Part shown: in pieces, positions 45,101 to 58,723 of the stretch
How the letters are laid out: each line of letters starts with the position of its first letter
Position numbering within the stretch: position 1 is the first letter of the stretch
Assembly: GCA_029948255.1 (NCBI GenBank)
Contig: JALIZF010001561.1
Span: 231,001-295,000, forward strand
Direction: 5' to 3'
From: Telmatactis stephensoni
Taxonomy: Eukaryota > Cnidaria > Anthozoa > Actiniaria > Isophelliidae
Length of the DNA stretch: 64,000 nucleotides
Notes under the pieces: model-generated
The model's input: only the letters and a program-made list of their open reading frames with translations
The model's database searches: none
Told to the model about the DNA's origin: nothing
Made by a program: the position numbers and the translations under genes

Positions 45101-48100
45101 CTTTTATGTATTTCATCCTAGATTCAAGACCATTTAACATTTTATCCCCAAAATCATACTACAACTATTAAACTATTCCAACATTCGTCGTTTCTGTTCC
45201 AGTGTAACTAAGACAGCCACACTCTCTCTCATCAGTTACAACTTTGCATTGTCTGCTATTCTTAACGACCCGATTCCAGCCAATCAGGATGTGGTATAGA
45301 CGGTTTCTTTTCCTTTTTCTTTCCGTTTTTTAAGTACAGCATTCCAGGAACTTGTGTTAATCACATTTAATATACATACACAATGCACGGAATGAACTAC
45401 AGTCCGTATGTTAATTGGATTACCAAGAATATCTTATCCCATGGAGCTACTAAACTATGCACAATCACGTGATCACATAAAACATCCTGTTGTTCACAAA
45501 TTTTAAAATACTTGCACTGATATCCCATTTGGGTTTTAATTAATACATCAATTCCACCAATTTGATACATTACTCAGCAGCTTTTTTCAATTTGTTCCTA
45601 TTAATGTTCCCATTCGAGAAGACTTGAGATCGAACCATTTGCAAATGTAATTACAAAGGATATAGGCCTCGGTTACACTGAGACCCTGGGTGTTGGTTGT
45701 GCCGGCACTAACATTGATCTATAGATACATTTGTATATCAAGAAACATGTACCGAGTATAAGTTTTGCAAAACTACTGATGCGGATGCGTCTAATCTCGT
45801 AAACTATGATGGTTAACAGATTTCTTTAGCACTATGAAAGGTTAACGTTCTGCTCAAAATGTTTATTTTTTGGTATTCTAAACTGATATACGGTTTTCAT
45901 GTTAGCTTTGCCATACATGTCTCTCTTCTATCTAAACTGACATTACAGTCAAGTTTTAATCCTCTCCATCTATGTACGCTATGATGATGTAGTCTATAAA
46001 TAGTAGCGTCACTCACTCGCTTGGTCGATAATCGCTTTAAACTCAAAGAAAGCAATTGTATCGAAGTTTTAAATCCCTTTTAAGGCCCTTAAGTAGCAGA
46101 AATCAAGTAAAGACTTTATAACGATTTAAAGGCTGTAGCAAGAAACCATCTCTAATGTCCTAGGCTGTTTACGTGAAGGCGAATTGTCCCTGGAAACCGG
46201 GATAACTCTATTGTTTTCGTTTCACTGGGGACACTAAGAAAAGTTATCTAGGTAGCATCATATAACCAAGACCTTAGAGTCAGCAGAAGCCATGTATGTA
46301 CAGACGTCGTAAAAGCTGTACCAAGAGAATATGTCCAAGAAAGACCTAAACAGTTGTCGATGCATGCGACGCTCGCAAGGTCAGGAGATTCTTGCGAGTT
46401 GCGCATACAAGGCTGATAGACCAGAAATTAGAATGCACAATCACAACGCAAAACTACGAAGAAATACTATAGTTCAATAGGAAGGAAATGGTTTGTTCCC
46501 TTTATGGTACCTTTATTACTCTTGTTCCTTTGCTTGAAATGCTCTGGAGGATTCAAAGAAGACCTCGCGATCTTTGCGTTTGTTCAGTTGTCTTCACCAC
46601 ACGACCAATGTACAGACTGTCTGCGTCTCAAGACCGTGGAATTTCATCACGTCCCGTGACGTGCGCGACAATTTAAAGACATTAAACGTCTAGGTTTAAT
46701 GATCCTTGCATTCGAATCGTCCCAGAAATGTCAAGCCTTTTCAACCATCTGTTTCCGTTTGCTTTCTATAGAACAGGTTTTCAACATCCATTGATGATGC
46801 TCATGAACTCTTCAAGATCTTTCTTTGTTATAAACTTATTTTAAATGGTTTGAATTTGAAGTACAGTTTAATGAACTCAATGAATTGGAATATTTCGAGT
46901 AATTAAAGTACAATAGGTGTTTTATGATCATTGTTGAAATGTTTGGCTAATATTTCGACTAGACGAGGTACCGTGTGGATATTTCCGTTGATAGCAATAA
47001 CAATAATAGAATGGTTTTGGCTTGATCAACATTTCTCACTTCATGCTCAAGATGCTTGCGTGGAATTAGAATCTTCAAGGGTACATTCATATCCTATTTT
47101 TTTATTAAAAAAGCTTAAGCTCAACAGCACAATTAAGTGTTGTTTTCGTTTTTGATTGTTGTGAGCGTGGGAGTGGCAACCATTTGTGGTCAAAGCACCA
47201 TCTACACTTTGTTCCTGCAGTATTAAAAGTTGTACATCCATGCTGCTTTAGTAAATTTTTAAGCTTAAATCAATTGACGAATGCTAGTAACTGCCATGTA
47301 CCATCTACTGATCAAAATGCACAGTAAACCAGAGAATCTTCAAATCAAAACTTGTCATTAAAGTGTTAAAAATAACTTCCGTGAGATCGAAAATGAAGTC
47401 AACTCTACTGAATATCCCGGCACTTTCACATAAGACTCCAGAGCATTATTCACGATTATCCGATGGATTTATCCGTATACAATGGATATTAGCCTTATTT
47501 GCTAACACTATACGTTGAGTATATGATTTTGACCGACATAAACGACATTATCCAAGCTATCCCTGATCATATTGCCTCCAATACTATATATATATATTGC
47601 CTACCAGTTTAACTATATGTCCCTGAGGATCATTTCATCCCCCCCCCCCCCCCCCCCATACACACACACACACCATTACAATCTACTGTTTAATATGTGG
47701 CCACGTCATGTGAATTCGGGAAGGTCTACAATTTCTTACGCAGCTATATTTTTCTGGCTAAAGGACTATGCTAGGGGTAAATTAGTTCCAGTTAGAAGTT
47801 TAGAATTCAACCCTTATATAAGAGCAACTGAATTCCACCCATGCAACTGAAAGTGCCATTTACGTAAAGATAGGTTATAGCACTACGGAAAAACTCTTTT
47901 GTTTTCGTTTACACTAAAAACAAAAGAATAAGGTACAGCCTACCTTCATATAAACGGGCTCCTTTAATATTAATTCATACAAAATTCCGTTTTTCATTCA
48001 AGTTCCAACGCAGAAGGTATATTAGTGCATATGGAGTTCAATAAGGGATTTTTAAGTCCTTTTATTGTTTAATAAGTGTTTTTCTTTAAATATGGAAGCA

Positions 48101-51100
48101 ACAGAAAAAATCAACTTGTGTGTATTGTACCTCAAATCTTCTATAGACTATAGATGAAGGCTATAACGTTAGAGTTTCAATTTTACAATCAGTACAAAGG
48201 GTACATTTTATATATGTGTATACATTGGACTTTTTCAATCGGTATCCGACCACGGAAATTCATTCGCTGACTTTTGGATTGAGAAAACTGTCTCCAGAAG
48301 AGATGGCCCTTGTTGTTGTCCGAAAAGTGTACACTTAATATATAAACATGACAAAAAGAGAAGCTAATAACTAGAAATTAAGTTTAGATTAATAAAACTC
48401 GTCCACTTGTGGTCTTCGGAGATCTCTTTCATGTTCAACCTGTTTGTTTAAATGTTCATTAGAAATGAAATTTATTTCCTTCAATTGACATAGAGTATTC
48501 TCTTCAATCTCTGTAGATTAATTTGATGAGATTGAAAACTGCCAAAAAATTGTTATTTGCACAGTTGTTTTTCTCACTGATCAATATAAATTTCTCGGCG
48601 CCATTTTGTAATTTGCAAGGATTTTTTAAGTATTACTGAAAAGTATATTAGGTTATTATGAATTTGTAGACAGAATTAAAATTCATCATCATAGATTTAA
48701 GTAAACTGAGTGTTGTCTCTGAATATGAGTTCTTTAATTCAAACGTTTCGGTTGAATACTACAACCATCAGTGAAACTAGAGGCAAATCATCATGTCTAC
48801 ATTACAGAATCTTCAACATCATTAGATTACATTTTATTATAAACATTAATATATACAAATGGCAAAATAGCTTTTGCTCAGCTAAAACGATAAAATACAC
48901 CACTTAAAGGTTCTGAGGCCTTCTATTCTTTTATCCTCAACCTTCAAATTCCCCCCAAAAACGCACATCAACAATACATTTCAATGCATATAAGCTATGC
49001 ATACAAAGGCTGAGAATTTTATGAGGTACTGGAGACAGACCCGAATAGGGTGTATATTTGGTACGAATAATTAAGAGCTGTAAATATTGATGATGACCAG
49101 AGAATTTGACTGAAATAAATGTCTTTAGATTTCTTCCGCAGTACGTAAGAGCAATACATCAAAAACACCGGCCGAATCGACCAAGGTCATCGAAAGTGAC
49201 GTAAACAACTTTCATATTTACTATATATGAACAATCTACTTCGATTTGCATTAGATGGTCTCTGATATGAGCAACCTACTTGAGGTTTCACTTGATTTTT
49301 ACTATATATGAACAATCGTCTTCAAGATCGATATCTTTGAAAAAATCCCAAAATCGGCTTAAAATCGGAAGTACAGCTCCACCCGCAGTGTATATAAACA
49401 GTGCAGAACTGAGAAAATGTGACGAAATTTCGAAAGATAATTTTTAATTGACCACAGTTCCTGGTTGCTACCTTTGTCACCGAGAAGACGTAAACAAAGG
49501 TCTTATCACTTACTATTTCTGCTATTTCAATATTCAAGTGGTGTTCTTTCACCTCAGCAGGCAGAACTGTGTAAATTAAAGGTCGAACTGGCCGTTCCAT
49601 GAACGGTTTTACATGCAAATGCATCACCTCTTTATACATGCATAGTGAAACTATGCATGTGAAAAGTTTCGCACGACATCTTTTGGCACTAATTCATTTC
49701 TTAAACTTGGAAATAAAAATAATTCTATATTACAAAACAATGTCGACTACGATATATTTTTTTACTGTACGCCGAACTTTAGGCCATATGTGTCCTCATC
49801 TTTAGTTCTTCGGTGTAAAGTAAAAGTTCAAACGTTGTTGAACTTGTTTTATTCAGATGTTTCCTACGTACAAATACACCATTGATCGAATAATTTTCTA
49901 GTTTGGTATGGCATATATGCTATAATAGCTAAATCCGTCGTAATTAAGCAATGAGTGCCGACCTTGGTAGATATTCACCCTTCATTAATCGAACTACCAA
50001 TTGAAAATATGGACCTTGATAAATATCTATCTCCGTTTAGGGGAGTTTGAAAATAATTTGGTACATAATGTTGTTCCATTCCTTCATCTGTCTACGGCGA
50101 CTTCCAAACGAATTAAAACGCATTTTTAAAGACTTGTATTCCGTTTCTGACCGTTCAAACGGAAACGACAGATAGAGAGCGTTATCAAAAAGTCACGCCC
50201 GCTCTCACTGTTGTATGGACGGAACGCGAAAAGACGGACGTTCTTAAGCTAAAACGAAATCCGTCTTGTTACTTGGTGCCGCTCTAACAGTATCACAATA
50301 CTTAAGTCGATTCTTTGGTATGATCATCTTCGTTTGTACTCCTTTAAGCTCATCTCTTAAGTCTTTTTCATCCTCTGGAATTTCAAATCCGCTATAACGA
50401 GTTTGACAACAGACATGTATATTAATTGCAGGCTTAGAAGTGCTTAGTTAGAACTGTATAAATAACGCCAATTGCCTTATTAAGACAGTGATTAAACTCA
50501 ATGTCAGCTTTAACATAAAAGAGGTTGATAATTGGCGAGTACAAGGAATTTTTCGTGTTTTATTGTAAGTCGTAACCCTTTAATTGTGCAACGAAAGATG
50601 CATTTTTGATGTCAAAAAGACATCAGAAAAAAGTATATGTTGGCTGGAGATTTCTTCATTTTGTACCTTCCAACTCCAATCATTGTTCTGACGAAACCTT
50701 TTTCATTTATCCTTCTTAATAAATAAAGATATATTTTGCTAGCTATATTAAACATGGCAAAACGTCACACAAAGGTGATTGGCTTGCCATCTTATTTATA
50801 GAGCAATGTAGGTTTCTTTAGTCCTTTTGGTCACGTCCTACTTCATCTCTTCGAACTTTTGAGCAGTTTGATGACTGACGCATATGTTTGTTTTTATCAT
50901 TTTCACGTGGTATTTCCTTAACAGTTCTGACCTGCATCACGTACACTATTTACTGCGAGTAGACCTGCTGCAATTTTGAGAAAATTAAGTAAGAATGTGT
51001 GCGTAAGAACTCGCCAACTATTTATTGCTCTGCGTCATCTTGTTTTCCCTAAATTACTGAGAATGTCTTGGTTTTCGCACTGATAATAAATCGACCTATA

Positions 51101-51300
51101 GATAACATTTTTAAAATACGATGTGCAAAAACTCAACTTTGAAAAAACTGCCCGGTTTGCTTGCTTAGCTTGTTGTTAATTAATTCGCTATTGAATTTCG
51201 AAGTAACGACTATATATACTTAAAAAAAGCTAAAACACAAGATGAGAAAAGATCGACTCATACGATCGACTCACAGTCATACGAAATTTACACTATGTGA
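42165..51300. other. Long AT-rich gene-poor stretch
   Basis: About 9 kb in which I can support no gene, RNA or transposon. Short frames (60-105 codons) have no recognisable similarity and AT-driven composition. Small items are a poly-C run at 47,639-47,657 followed by a short CA repeat, and a perfect GTGTATGTAC-type absence of any larger repeat. Introns or distal regulatory DNA of genes outside the window cannot be excluded. Confidence 0.35.
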
Positions 51301-51301
51301 T

Positions 51302-51447
51302 AGAGTAGTTTTCGTATGAGTGGAAACACTTTACGGTTACGATACGATACGGTTACAGCAGGAATTCCGAATGTTTTTATAGAACTAAGATACTGGTACA
51401 GTTACGATACGGTACGGTAAGTTTCCCACTAATACGAAAACCACTCT
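51302..51447. mobile_element. Foldback MITE, ACGGTACGG family
   Basis: AGAGTAGTTTTCGTATGAGTGG and TTACGGTTACGATACG on the left pair with CGATACGGTACGGTAA and CCACTAATACGAAAACCACTCT on the right. Same architecture as 62,313-62,465. Confidence 0.75.
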
Positions 51448-52482
51448 AGTAAAAGTCAATGATCCAATTAACATACGCGTAACATCTGATCTAAGCTGCG
51501 TATGCATTCAATTATGTACCAAATCATTACATTCACTTCGACGACCGTCGACTCCACCAGAAACTAATTACTAAATAACTGACGATAATTGCAAACACTG
51601 ACATGTAGGGTGCATTGACATAAGTGATTTCGTCACGGGACGAATTCCCGGCAGCGCGGGACGAAAACATCTTCATGTCGTCCCTGGTAGAAAAGACTCA
51701 TGTAAACGTTAATGAATTCTTGTTCTGGTCTCCATGTAAACGTCTCACACGAAAATCATGTGAAACCCGTCCCGTGACGAACTCAACCCGCGGGACGAAA
51801 AAACTTCATGTCGCCCCTGGTCAAAAACGTAAACGTGTTCTTGTCTTGGCCCCTGTTTCACAAAGCGTGGATAACTTGCTAGTACTTCTAAATCCAAAAA
51901 TTGTTTCTGCGTTTCCAATGGTTTGCATCTAATTTTTGCTTTCTTAAAACGGTCAGTACTTTTAATATGCAATTTCTAGTTATTTTGCAGATATTTTTTG
52001 TGCAAATTCCCTTTAATTTTCAATAACGATGCTTGTTAAATACGACTTTATAACCACTTGTAAGTTACGCAAACTATGTAAAACGGTGGAGTATGGTCAT
52101 CATCTAAAACTTTCACTCGAAAATTATGTCAGACATGTCCCGTGACCGAGCTCATACTGCGTCCATAGTCGTGGTCTCAAGCTAAGAGAAGACTATTTGA
52201 GATAAATCATTTTGATGCATGGTTTAGATGTTTTAATCTCGATGGGCTGCAAGATGTCTACTATCGGTGAACAAATATAGTCATACCCCGAGGCCCAATA
52301 AATTAAGCATCTTGAAACATTTAGAACAACTACGAGGGCTTGTTTATAGTATTGTATAGAACTCATGGCATTCAGGGCGGTTGGATTGTATTAGCTAAGC
52401 TAAATTTAGAAAACGTTTAGATAGTCTATAGACAGACAGCCGGAAGATTACATCCAAAAACCGCAAAAACCGATCGAATTTG
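51448..52482. other. Intergenic, no gene seen
   Basis: At 51,650-51,815 there is a direct repeat of about 120 bases: CGGGACGAAAACATCTTCATGTCG and GCGGGACGAAAAAACTTCATGTCG, each followed by CCTGGT(A/C)AAAA and GTAAACGT. A CCCGTGACGA motif also recurs. No gene seen. Confidence 0.45.
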
Positions 52483-52843
52483 AAAGCCTGGCCACACGAT
52501 AGAACTGTTTTTGCAACGTCGTCCTTAGCGAACAATGCACTGGCTTTTCAGCATAGCCAAGATATATGTTTACAAAGGTTAATTGTTTAGAGTGGTGACT
52601 GTTCAAACGAGTCAAAACTTGCATCAACTTGCGTTCAAATTTGAGCATGCTCAAAGTGCTGGCAAGTCGATTCATGCAATTTGAATGATCAAACGAGACA
52701 AGTCAAAACTTGCGTACGTGCATCGCCTTGCGAGGCCTTAATTACTTCTTCGATGCAACTTTACACGGGTGAATATATACGTGATGCACTTCTGCTTTTG
52801 CCAACAACGCTACTGGAAAAATTGTATCATACGTCCAGGCTTT
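52483..52843. mobile_element. CACGATGCAAC-family MITE
   Basis: Ends AAAGCCTGGCCACACGATAG and ATTGTATCATACGTCCAGGCTTT. The interior has TTTTTGCAACGTCG near the left and GCCAACAACGC near the right, plus the ACTTGCGT...TCAAAACTTGC repeats. Confidence 0.7.
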
Positions 52844-55800
52844 AGATGAGATGACACCTTCAGCCAATCCTGACCGATTATGCATTACTTCAAAATTGGC
52901 AGAATAAAATTTCTTACTAGCTTACCAAACTGTGAAACGAACTACAAACGCAGGAAAGAGTGCATACAGGATAGGAAGTAATAGAGCAAACGTACTTGAA
53001 GTGCAAATCAAGAACAGGCTAGTGCACGTGTGAGTTTTTGATGATTCTTAGGAAGAAGCCGCATTACTTTCTGATCGAGTTTTTCCCATTTTTGTGGACC
53101 CAGTTGCTATATATTTGCACATTTAACCACGACCACATACTTCTATTGTTTATGCACGGACCGAGATGAACTACTTTCCAATAGTGTCGCGTCATTATTT
53201 TGGCGTAATGCAGACAATCTAGAAAATGCAACTGCGTGGGAGTAAGACAGTAGGGCGCGATGAAATTATGCACCTCAAGTGTGGACTATAGGAAATTAGT
53301 GCATTCTTAACAATAAAGTTATTGTAATTGCAACTATATATCTAGACAATCTACGATGTGGCGCAAAACAAAAAGTTCGTGGAATTAAGGAAATGCCTTT
53401 TGGCAAATGCAACAGCATCAAGAGGACCAGAGGATGCTCTTTAGAAATTGGTATGAGTGTACCATCGATTCATCACTGATCTTTCTTGACTCAGTTCTAG
53501 AGCTAAAAAAGAAGCATTCTTACAACTTCCTTGCTGACAAAAAAATGAAAAACATAGATTTTCTCTTGTCGGCACTGTATTCCAAAAGTAAGAAAAAATG
53601 CTCCTGCACTCTTCCTGATGATAAAGAAACACAAAGTCCCTTACCCATCATTTTCGAGTGAGAAGTACCCTTAGCTTTGGTAAAGTGTTTATTATGTTTT
53701 TGGAAACCTTTAACATGTAGATGAAGGCAATCATTGGCAACGACGAGACATTTTGAAGAATTTAAGACGTTAAATGGGTCATTCATCACTTCCAAACAAT
53801 ATGACGATTGATATATCCCTGTTCGTTTTTGTTCTCTCTTTTTCTTTCATGATGTGATTAGGCCTGTTAGAAGGGCGGACTTTGTTGACACGCGTAGCTA
53901 ATGGAGATCGTAGTACAGTATTTGAGTAACGTCTGAATACGCCTACAATGCCACGTACATACGTGTATTGGTGCTGAAGTTTGTGTTTTCATTGAAAGCA
54001 AAGAAATGTTTATCATGTAGAGAAGGAACTGGCAAATTCTACATCACATTTTGATACTCGTCTAAAGTTTGGGCACTATTAGTATACTTTGATTGTCACA
54101 TAAATTTGAGCAAAGAATCACATGTTAGCTAGCACAATTGGTAGTATTTCCATACGATCAATCAAAGTTATCAAAAATGTAGTTTCGTTTCAAATTAAAG
54201 CGCTCAACTACCTTACGCCAAAAGCATCAAAGGGCCACCAAAGTGGGATGCCAAAGTGCCGGCGTATCTCGAGGTATCTCGAGTACTATGAATTAAAAGT
54301 TGCATGTCTTGAGTATATGTTGTTATTCTGTATTTTCGAAGTCCATAACTAGATATCGACCTCTTTAAGGAGGTCGATATCCGTTTCCCATCCTGCCTAA
54401 ACAACCACCCACGCCTTTTGGAGAATTCCTAGAGTTGCCAAGAGTGAAATCTATACCATAGTGAGTTCTAGAGAACAAAGAATCCGACCAAAGCAGTGAC
54501 GATGTCAAAATGGTTTATAGCATTGGTGTGGACGTACTGTTAATTGGTTCTTAGTGATATAAAAGCAATTAATTTAGAGAACTATGTGTTCTTCATTTTA
54601 ATTTATGGTCATCTAAGGTTCAGTATTTGTTAACTTTGTAAATCAGTGCTACATCCTCTCTAATTCAGATAAATTAGTTAGGCCTCTGTCCACACTAAAA
54701 CAACGTTTTTCTTTTCTCTGATCGAGGTGCAAACCCAGAGAAAAAAGACGTGTTTTTATATTCATCCAGCCTTAGGGATGTTAGCATTGACAGTCATATT
54801 TTTTATGCTTATCTATAAACCCTCAGGGTTTGTTACCTTTGTGAAATTTGTCTTTATATTAGTAGTAATGATGGAGATATATTTTAGGTGTCGGTGATGT
54901 AAACCATGCTGATTAGTTTAACGGAAGTAACTCCACAACCGTACGTGTAATATACCACAATCGACTTTAGTTAAATATTGAATTTTTATGTAGCGCAGAG
55001 CTAGAATGTCCAGTAAATGTATACGGAGAGATCTCTTAACATATTTAGCCCTTTTTGGTAAAATGGATGTCAAACTTTATCAAAATTCTAAGGTCGTGAA
55101 AGATACGTGTGATTATAACAGCTATGCCGGGAAACCATTTAAAAAGACATACAATTAATGAACGTTACCTTTCACGAAATATCAATACGATTTTGTGAAG
55201 TTCCATATACTGACGAAATGAACTTGCAAACGTAAAGGTGATATATAAGTAAAAATACGTGTAATTATAACAGGGAGCTAGCCATCTAGAAAGACATATA
55301 ATTTAAGATCAACGCTACCTTTTCAAGAAATATCAACACGATTTTGTGAAGTTCTTAAGGCAAATACTGACGAAGTGAACGTGTAAACGAAAAGGTTTCA
55401 AAAGTCTTTTTTTTTTTTTTCTAGAATGCCCAAACAGTTTGTTTGTTTGTTTTTCGGAGTAAAGAATTTATTTAAGCAAGTCTAACGTATTAATTGAGGC
55501 CCTATTCATATGACGAAGGCAAGTTGTTCTTATATAGTATATAGGTATAACTGTTTTGTGTATAGTCTCCTAGGAACAATAAACAACTAACAAAGAAGAG
55601 TTTCCCAGCTACCAGCAACAACTCACCTTCACCTAAAGAGGGCAAAGGAAAATCGTGGATGACTTTTCCTTATTTTTCATCTTTTTTGACAAGCGCTTTC
55701 ACTCCCACAGTCTATTCAAACACTGAGAGTTTTATTTTATAAGGAAATTACAGATTTCGAAGCCATTTCCGCAAGCATTAAATACGTCCGTCTCTGATTT

Positions 55801-57415
55801 CAACAATCAACACTGGTTACCGTTTAAACGTAACAAAGATCTTTATGTGGTTTTACAGGGCGGGTGATTTCCTACTCAATTCAATGAGTTCTTTACAGTC
55901 AAATTCCGACTCCTCTTCACTGAGCATAAGGGTCATATCAGAATGGCCCTACGTCTGTTTTTTAAAATAATAATCTCAGAAAAAGCCGCAGATTTTTTAT
56001 GTATTAATTGATCATAGGGATACACCATATTATTCTTTTAGTAAAAGTTCGTCAGTCAGTACTTTGTTTCCGACAACCCAGGATTTAATTTATTTGATTT
56101 TGGTATTGCAAGCAAGCATTTTAAACCTCCAAAATTGTATCTTAAGGTGGCTATTACGTAATATAAACTTTGTTTTTTCAATTATTCCGGTCTTCGTGAT
56201 TTAGAGTAAAATATCTCAGTTCACTAGTAAAATAATATCCAACTGGGAAAATCCCCGGGTTTCTCACAGTTAAATCTGCATTTTTCTCCCAACTGATTAA
56301 ATGTGAAGAATTTCCATGGAAAAGCCTAGAAACCACACCAAAAGCTTATCGTATCGACTAGAATATGTGGATTGAATTCCTGCAAATGTGAGACAGTAAT
56401 TGAAAGTGTCAATAAAACGTGTTTTTCATAATTTCCAATTCATGTTGCTATTTGTTGGTGAAAAGACGTGACGGAAAACGTGGAATTCTTTTGTAGTATA
56501 TCAGCAATTACGTAAATAATTTTGAAATATATTTCCTCTATGGGTATTTAAAAGCCTAAATCTGTCTAATTAGGGGGATGGATTGAAGCGTCGTCGAAAG
56601 TCTGCATTCTACAGCATTTGATCGATTCAAAGTTATCTAGTCACCATAAGAAAAACACTCATTATTCCAAGTAACGCGATTGTAATCACTAATTTATCAT
56701 CTATCTATCACTACCTTTTTAATAAAGACCAGATAAGTATCATTTGAGATTTTTAAGACTTCAAGTTATCTCAATGTAAAAAATATGCAGCACTTGCTTG
56801 TTATTTAGATGGTTTGGAGCTAGAATGAGCAACTAACTGTGCAACCCGTGGGGCCAGTAATGTTTAAAGAACGCAGCTAAATGATACAGTTGTCGTCGCG
56901 AGCTCTAGGGTCAGTGAACACTTTAACGCTGATGATTTCAGTGTATTTGAAATCAATCCTTTAAAAGAGTCTTACCATACCTGAGTCGGGACAGCCGCCA
57001 TTTTTAAAGGGATAGCCGAGCAACTCCTAAATTGCTACCATGTTTAAAGCGATAGAGATAAACGTATTATATGAATAAATTTATGACTTAGGTCGTAGTA
57101 ATTTAATTAGTGCTCTTTCTGTTGTTATTCCAGGATATCATTCCTTGAAGTTCGATACAATATAAGCAACACAACGGTACAATTTGTCCTCTTGAAAGAT
57201 GTTGTAAAGATTCGTAAATAATTTGTAAATATGGTTGTCTTTCAACATGTTTCAACGATTCGTGAAAAAGCGAGTACTCAGTTGGAAGCGTCCACCATGT
57301 CTAGTCAGAATTTAAGTGATCTAACTTGTTTGCCGGATACCCACAGACAACGAAGCCTTCTCCACATAAACATTCAAAGAAATAGTACTTAGATAACTGC
57401 AAAAAGTTTCAAGTT
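52844..57415. other. Gene-poor stretch, no gene seen
   Basis: AT-rich sequence without a supportable gene. A direct repeat of about 100 bases occurs at 55,080-55,200 and 55,250-55,350 (ATTATAACAG, AAAGACATA, GAAATATCAA and ACGATTTTGTGAAGTTC in the same order). Confidence 0.4.
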
Positions 57416-57421
57416 ACTTAC

Positions 57422-57510
57422 TTGATTCGTGGTTTTAGCTCCGCTCTCGTTGTCTTCACTGAAGAAATCCCCACAGAGTATTAACCTTTGTAGTATGACC
57501 CGCGTACGTC
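57422..57510 (-). promoter_or_regulatory. Candidate noncoding first exon
   Basis: On the minus strand a strong donor CACGAATCAA|GTAAGTAAC (exon end 57,422) follows GGGATTTCTTCAGTGAAGAC. A TGACGTACG (CRE-like) motif lies near 57,510. There is no ATG-led frame of note. The context resembles the candidate at 39,815 (both exons end ...AATCAA). Speculative. Confidence 0.25.
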
Positions 57511-58640
57511 AATAGCACAACTGTTTCTCTTATCTACTAGCGTCAATCAAACACCACATCCTTATATTCTGTTTCCCAGCGAATCATCCCAGCCTAACTC
57601 CATATTTAGAATGTTTGATTGTGAAGACCTGATGATTTGGTCGTGTCAGCATGCTTGGGATGCCCGAGCTACTCTTGAGTTATTTCAAGCACAGAGCTGG
57701 TAATCCATCGCACGCGACAACTATTATTGGCCCATGGTGTGCTGACCTTGAAGAGCAATCTTAACCAACCAATCAGCATCCCGTACGCAGACTCATAATT
57801 TCTCAAGACCAAGCTGGGACCGAATGGAATGCTGGTAAACATTTTTGGAATTCCACCATGGGCGTGGTTGGCTGGATTTAATTAATTTCCGTGGGGCTAT
57901 GAATGGCGTAACAGTGGCGAGATGGAACTCTCCTACCCGCGTGGGCGAGCCTGTAGTGTGCACGGGAGCATATCTCTCTCTTAACTTGATGTAAACAAGT
58001 AAACGTGCAGGTATTTGTAAGCTTATGATACTAGTCTACTCAACCACGTCATATTTGGTCCCACTAAAAATTCATGGCATTCTTTCAGCAGCTCTTCACA
58101 ATTTAACAACAAGTTTGATAGGTTTTTAGAACTACCATATCTGTCTGTTATTTTACTCATGTATAATCTCTTATCCTCCGTCTTAAGTGCTTCAGGAAAC
58201 AAAGAAGTGGTTTCTTTCAGTTCACTTTCTCAATGCTCTTAATCAGCAAAATGCTCGGTTTTTCTGAAGAGAACAATAATTACGTATAATTAGAACACTT
58301 TTCTTAGTGCCAGAGAATCTTCCCAACTATTTATATCTAATTAAACCTATAAATAAAGCTCTTTGTTGAACACATTTAAGTTTGCGAGCCCTGCTATGTT
58401 ATTATTGAGACCGGTTATCAACAGATTTATGAAATTAAGATTATAGTTTCCGATCACCGGTGACTGTCCGGACCCGGTGACTAACCTATTATATCTCCTT
58501 CAAGTCATTTAGGTCGGCTACACTGCGTCAGAGGTATTAGACAAACGGCCACAGTTGTAATGATATTTGTGAACAACTAAACAGTTAGTCCTAAATCACT
58601 TGGCCTTGATTTAAGCGGCAATTGAAGCGCCTGGATCATA
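57511..58640. other. Intergenic, no gene seen
   Basis: Nothing supportable. Confidence 0.35.
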
Positions 58641-58723
58641 TGTGAATTGAGTTTGTTTGATGTGTTGTTCTCTCCCTTGCCACGAGGGTTTTTCTCCGGG
58701 TTCTCGGTTTTCCTCCCTCCGTA
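58641..58723 (-). repeat. Interspersed repeat, second GAGAACCCGGAGAAAAACCC copy
   Basis: The minus strand reads TACGGAGGGAGGAAAACCGA, GAACCCGGAGAAAAACCCTC, GCAAGGGAGAGAACAA and CAAACTCAATTCACAT, matching 30,745-30,832 block for block. Confidence 0.65.

Noticed and set aside
53407..53661. 84-codon plus-strand frame, Lys/Ser-rich
   Set aside because: No similarity, no start or splice context and AT-driven composition.
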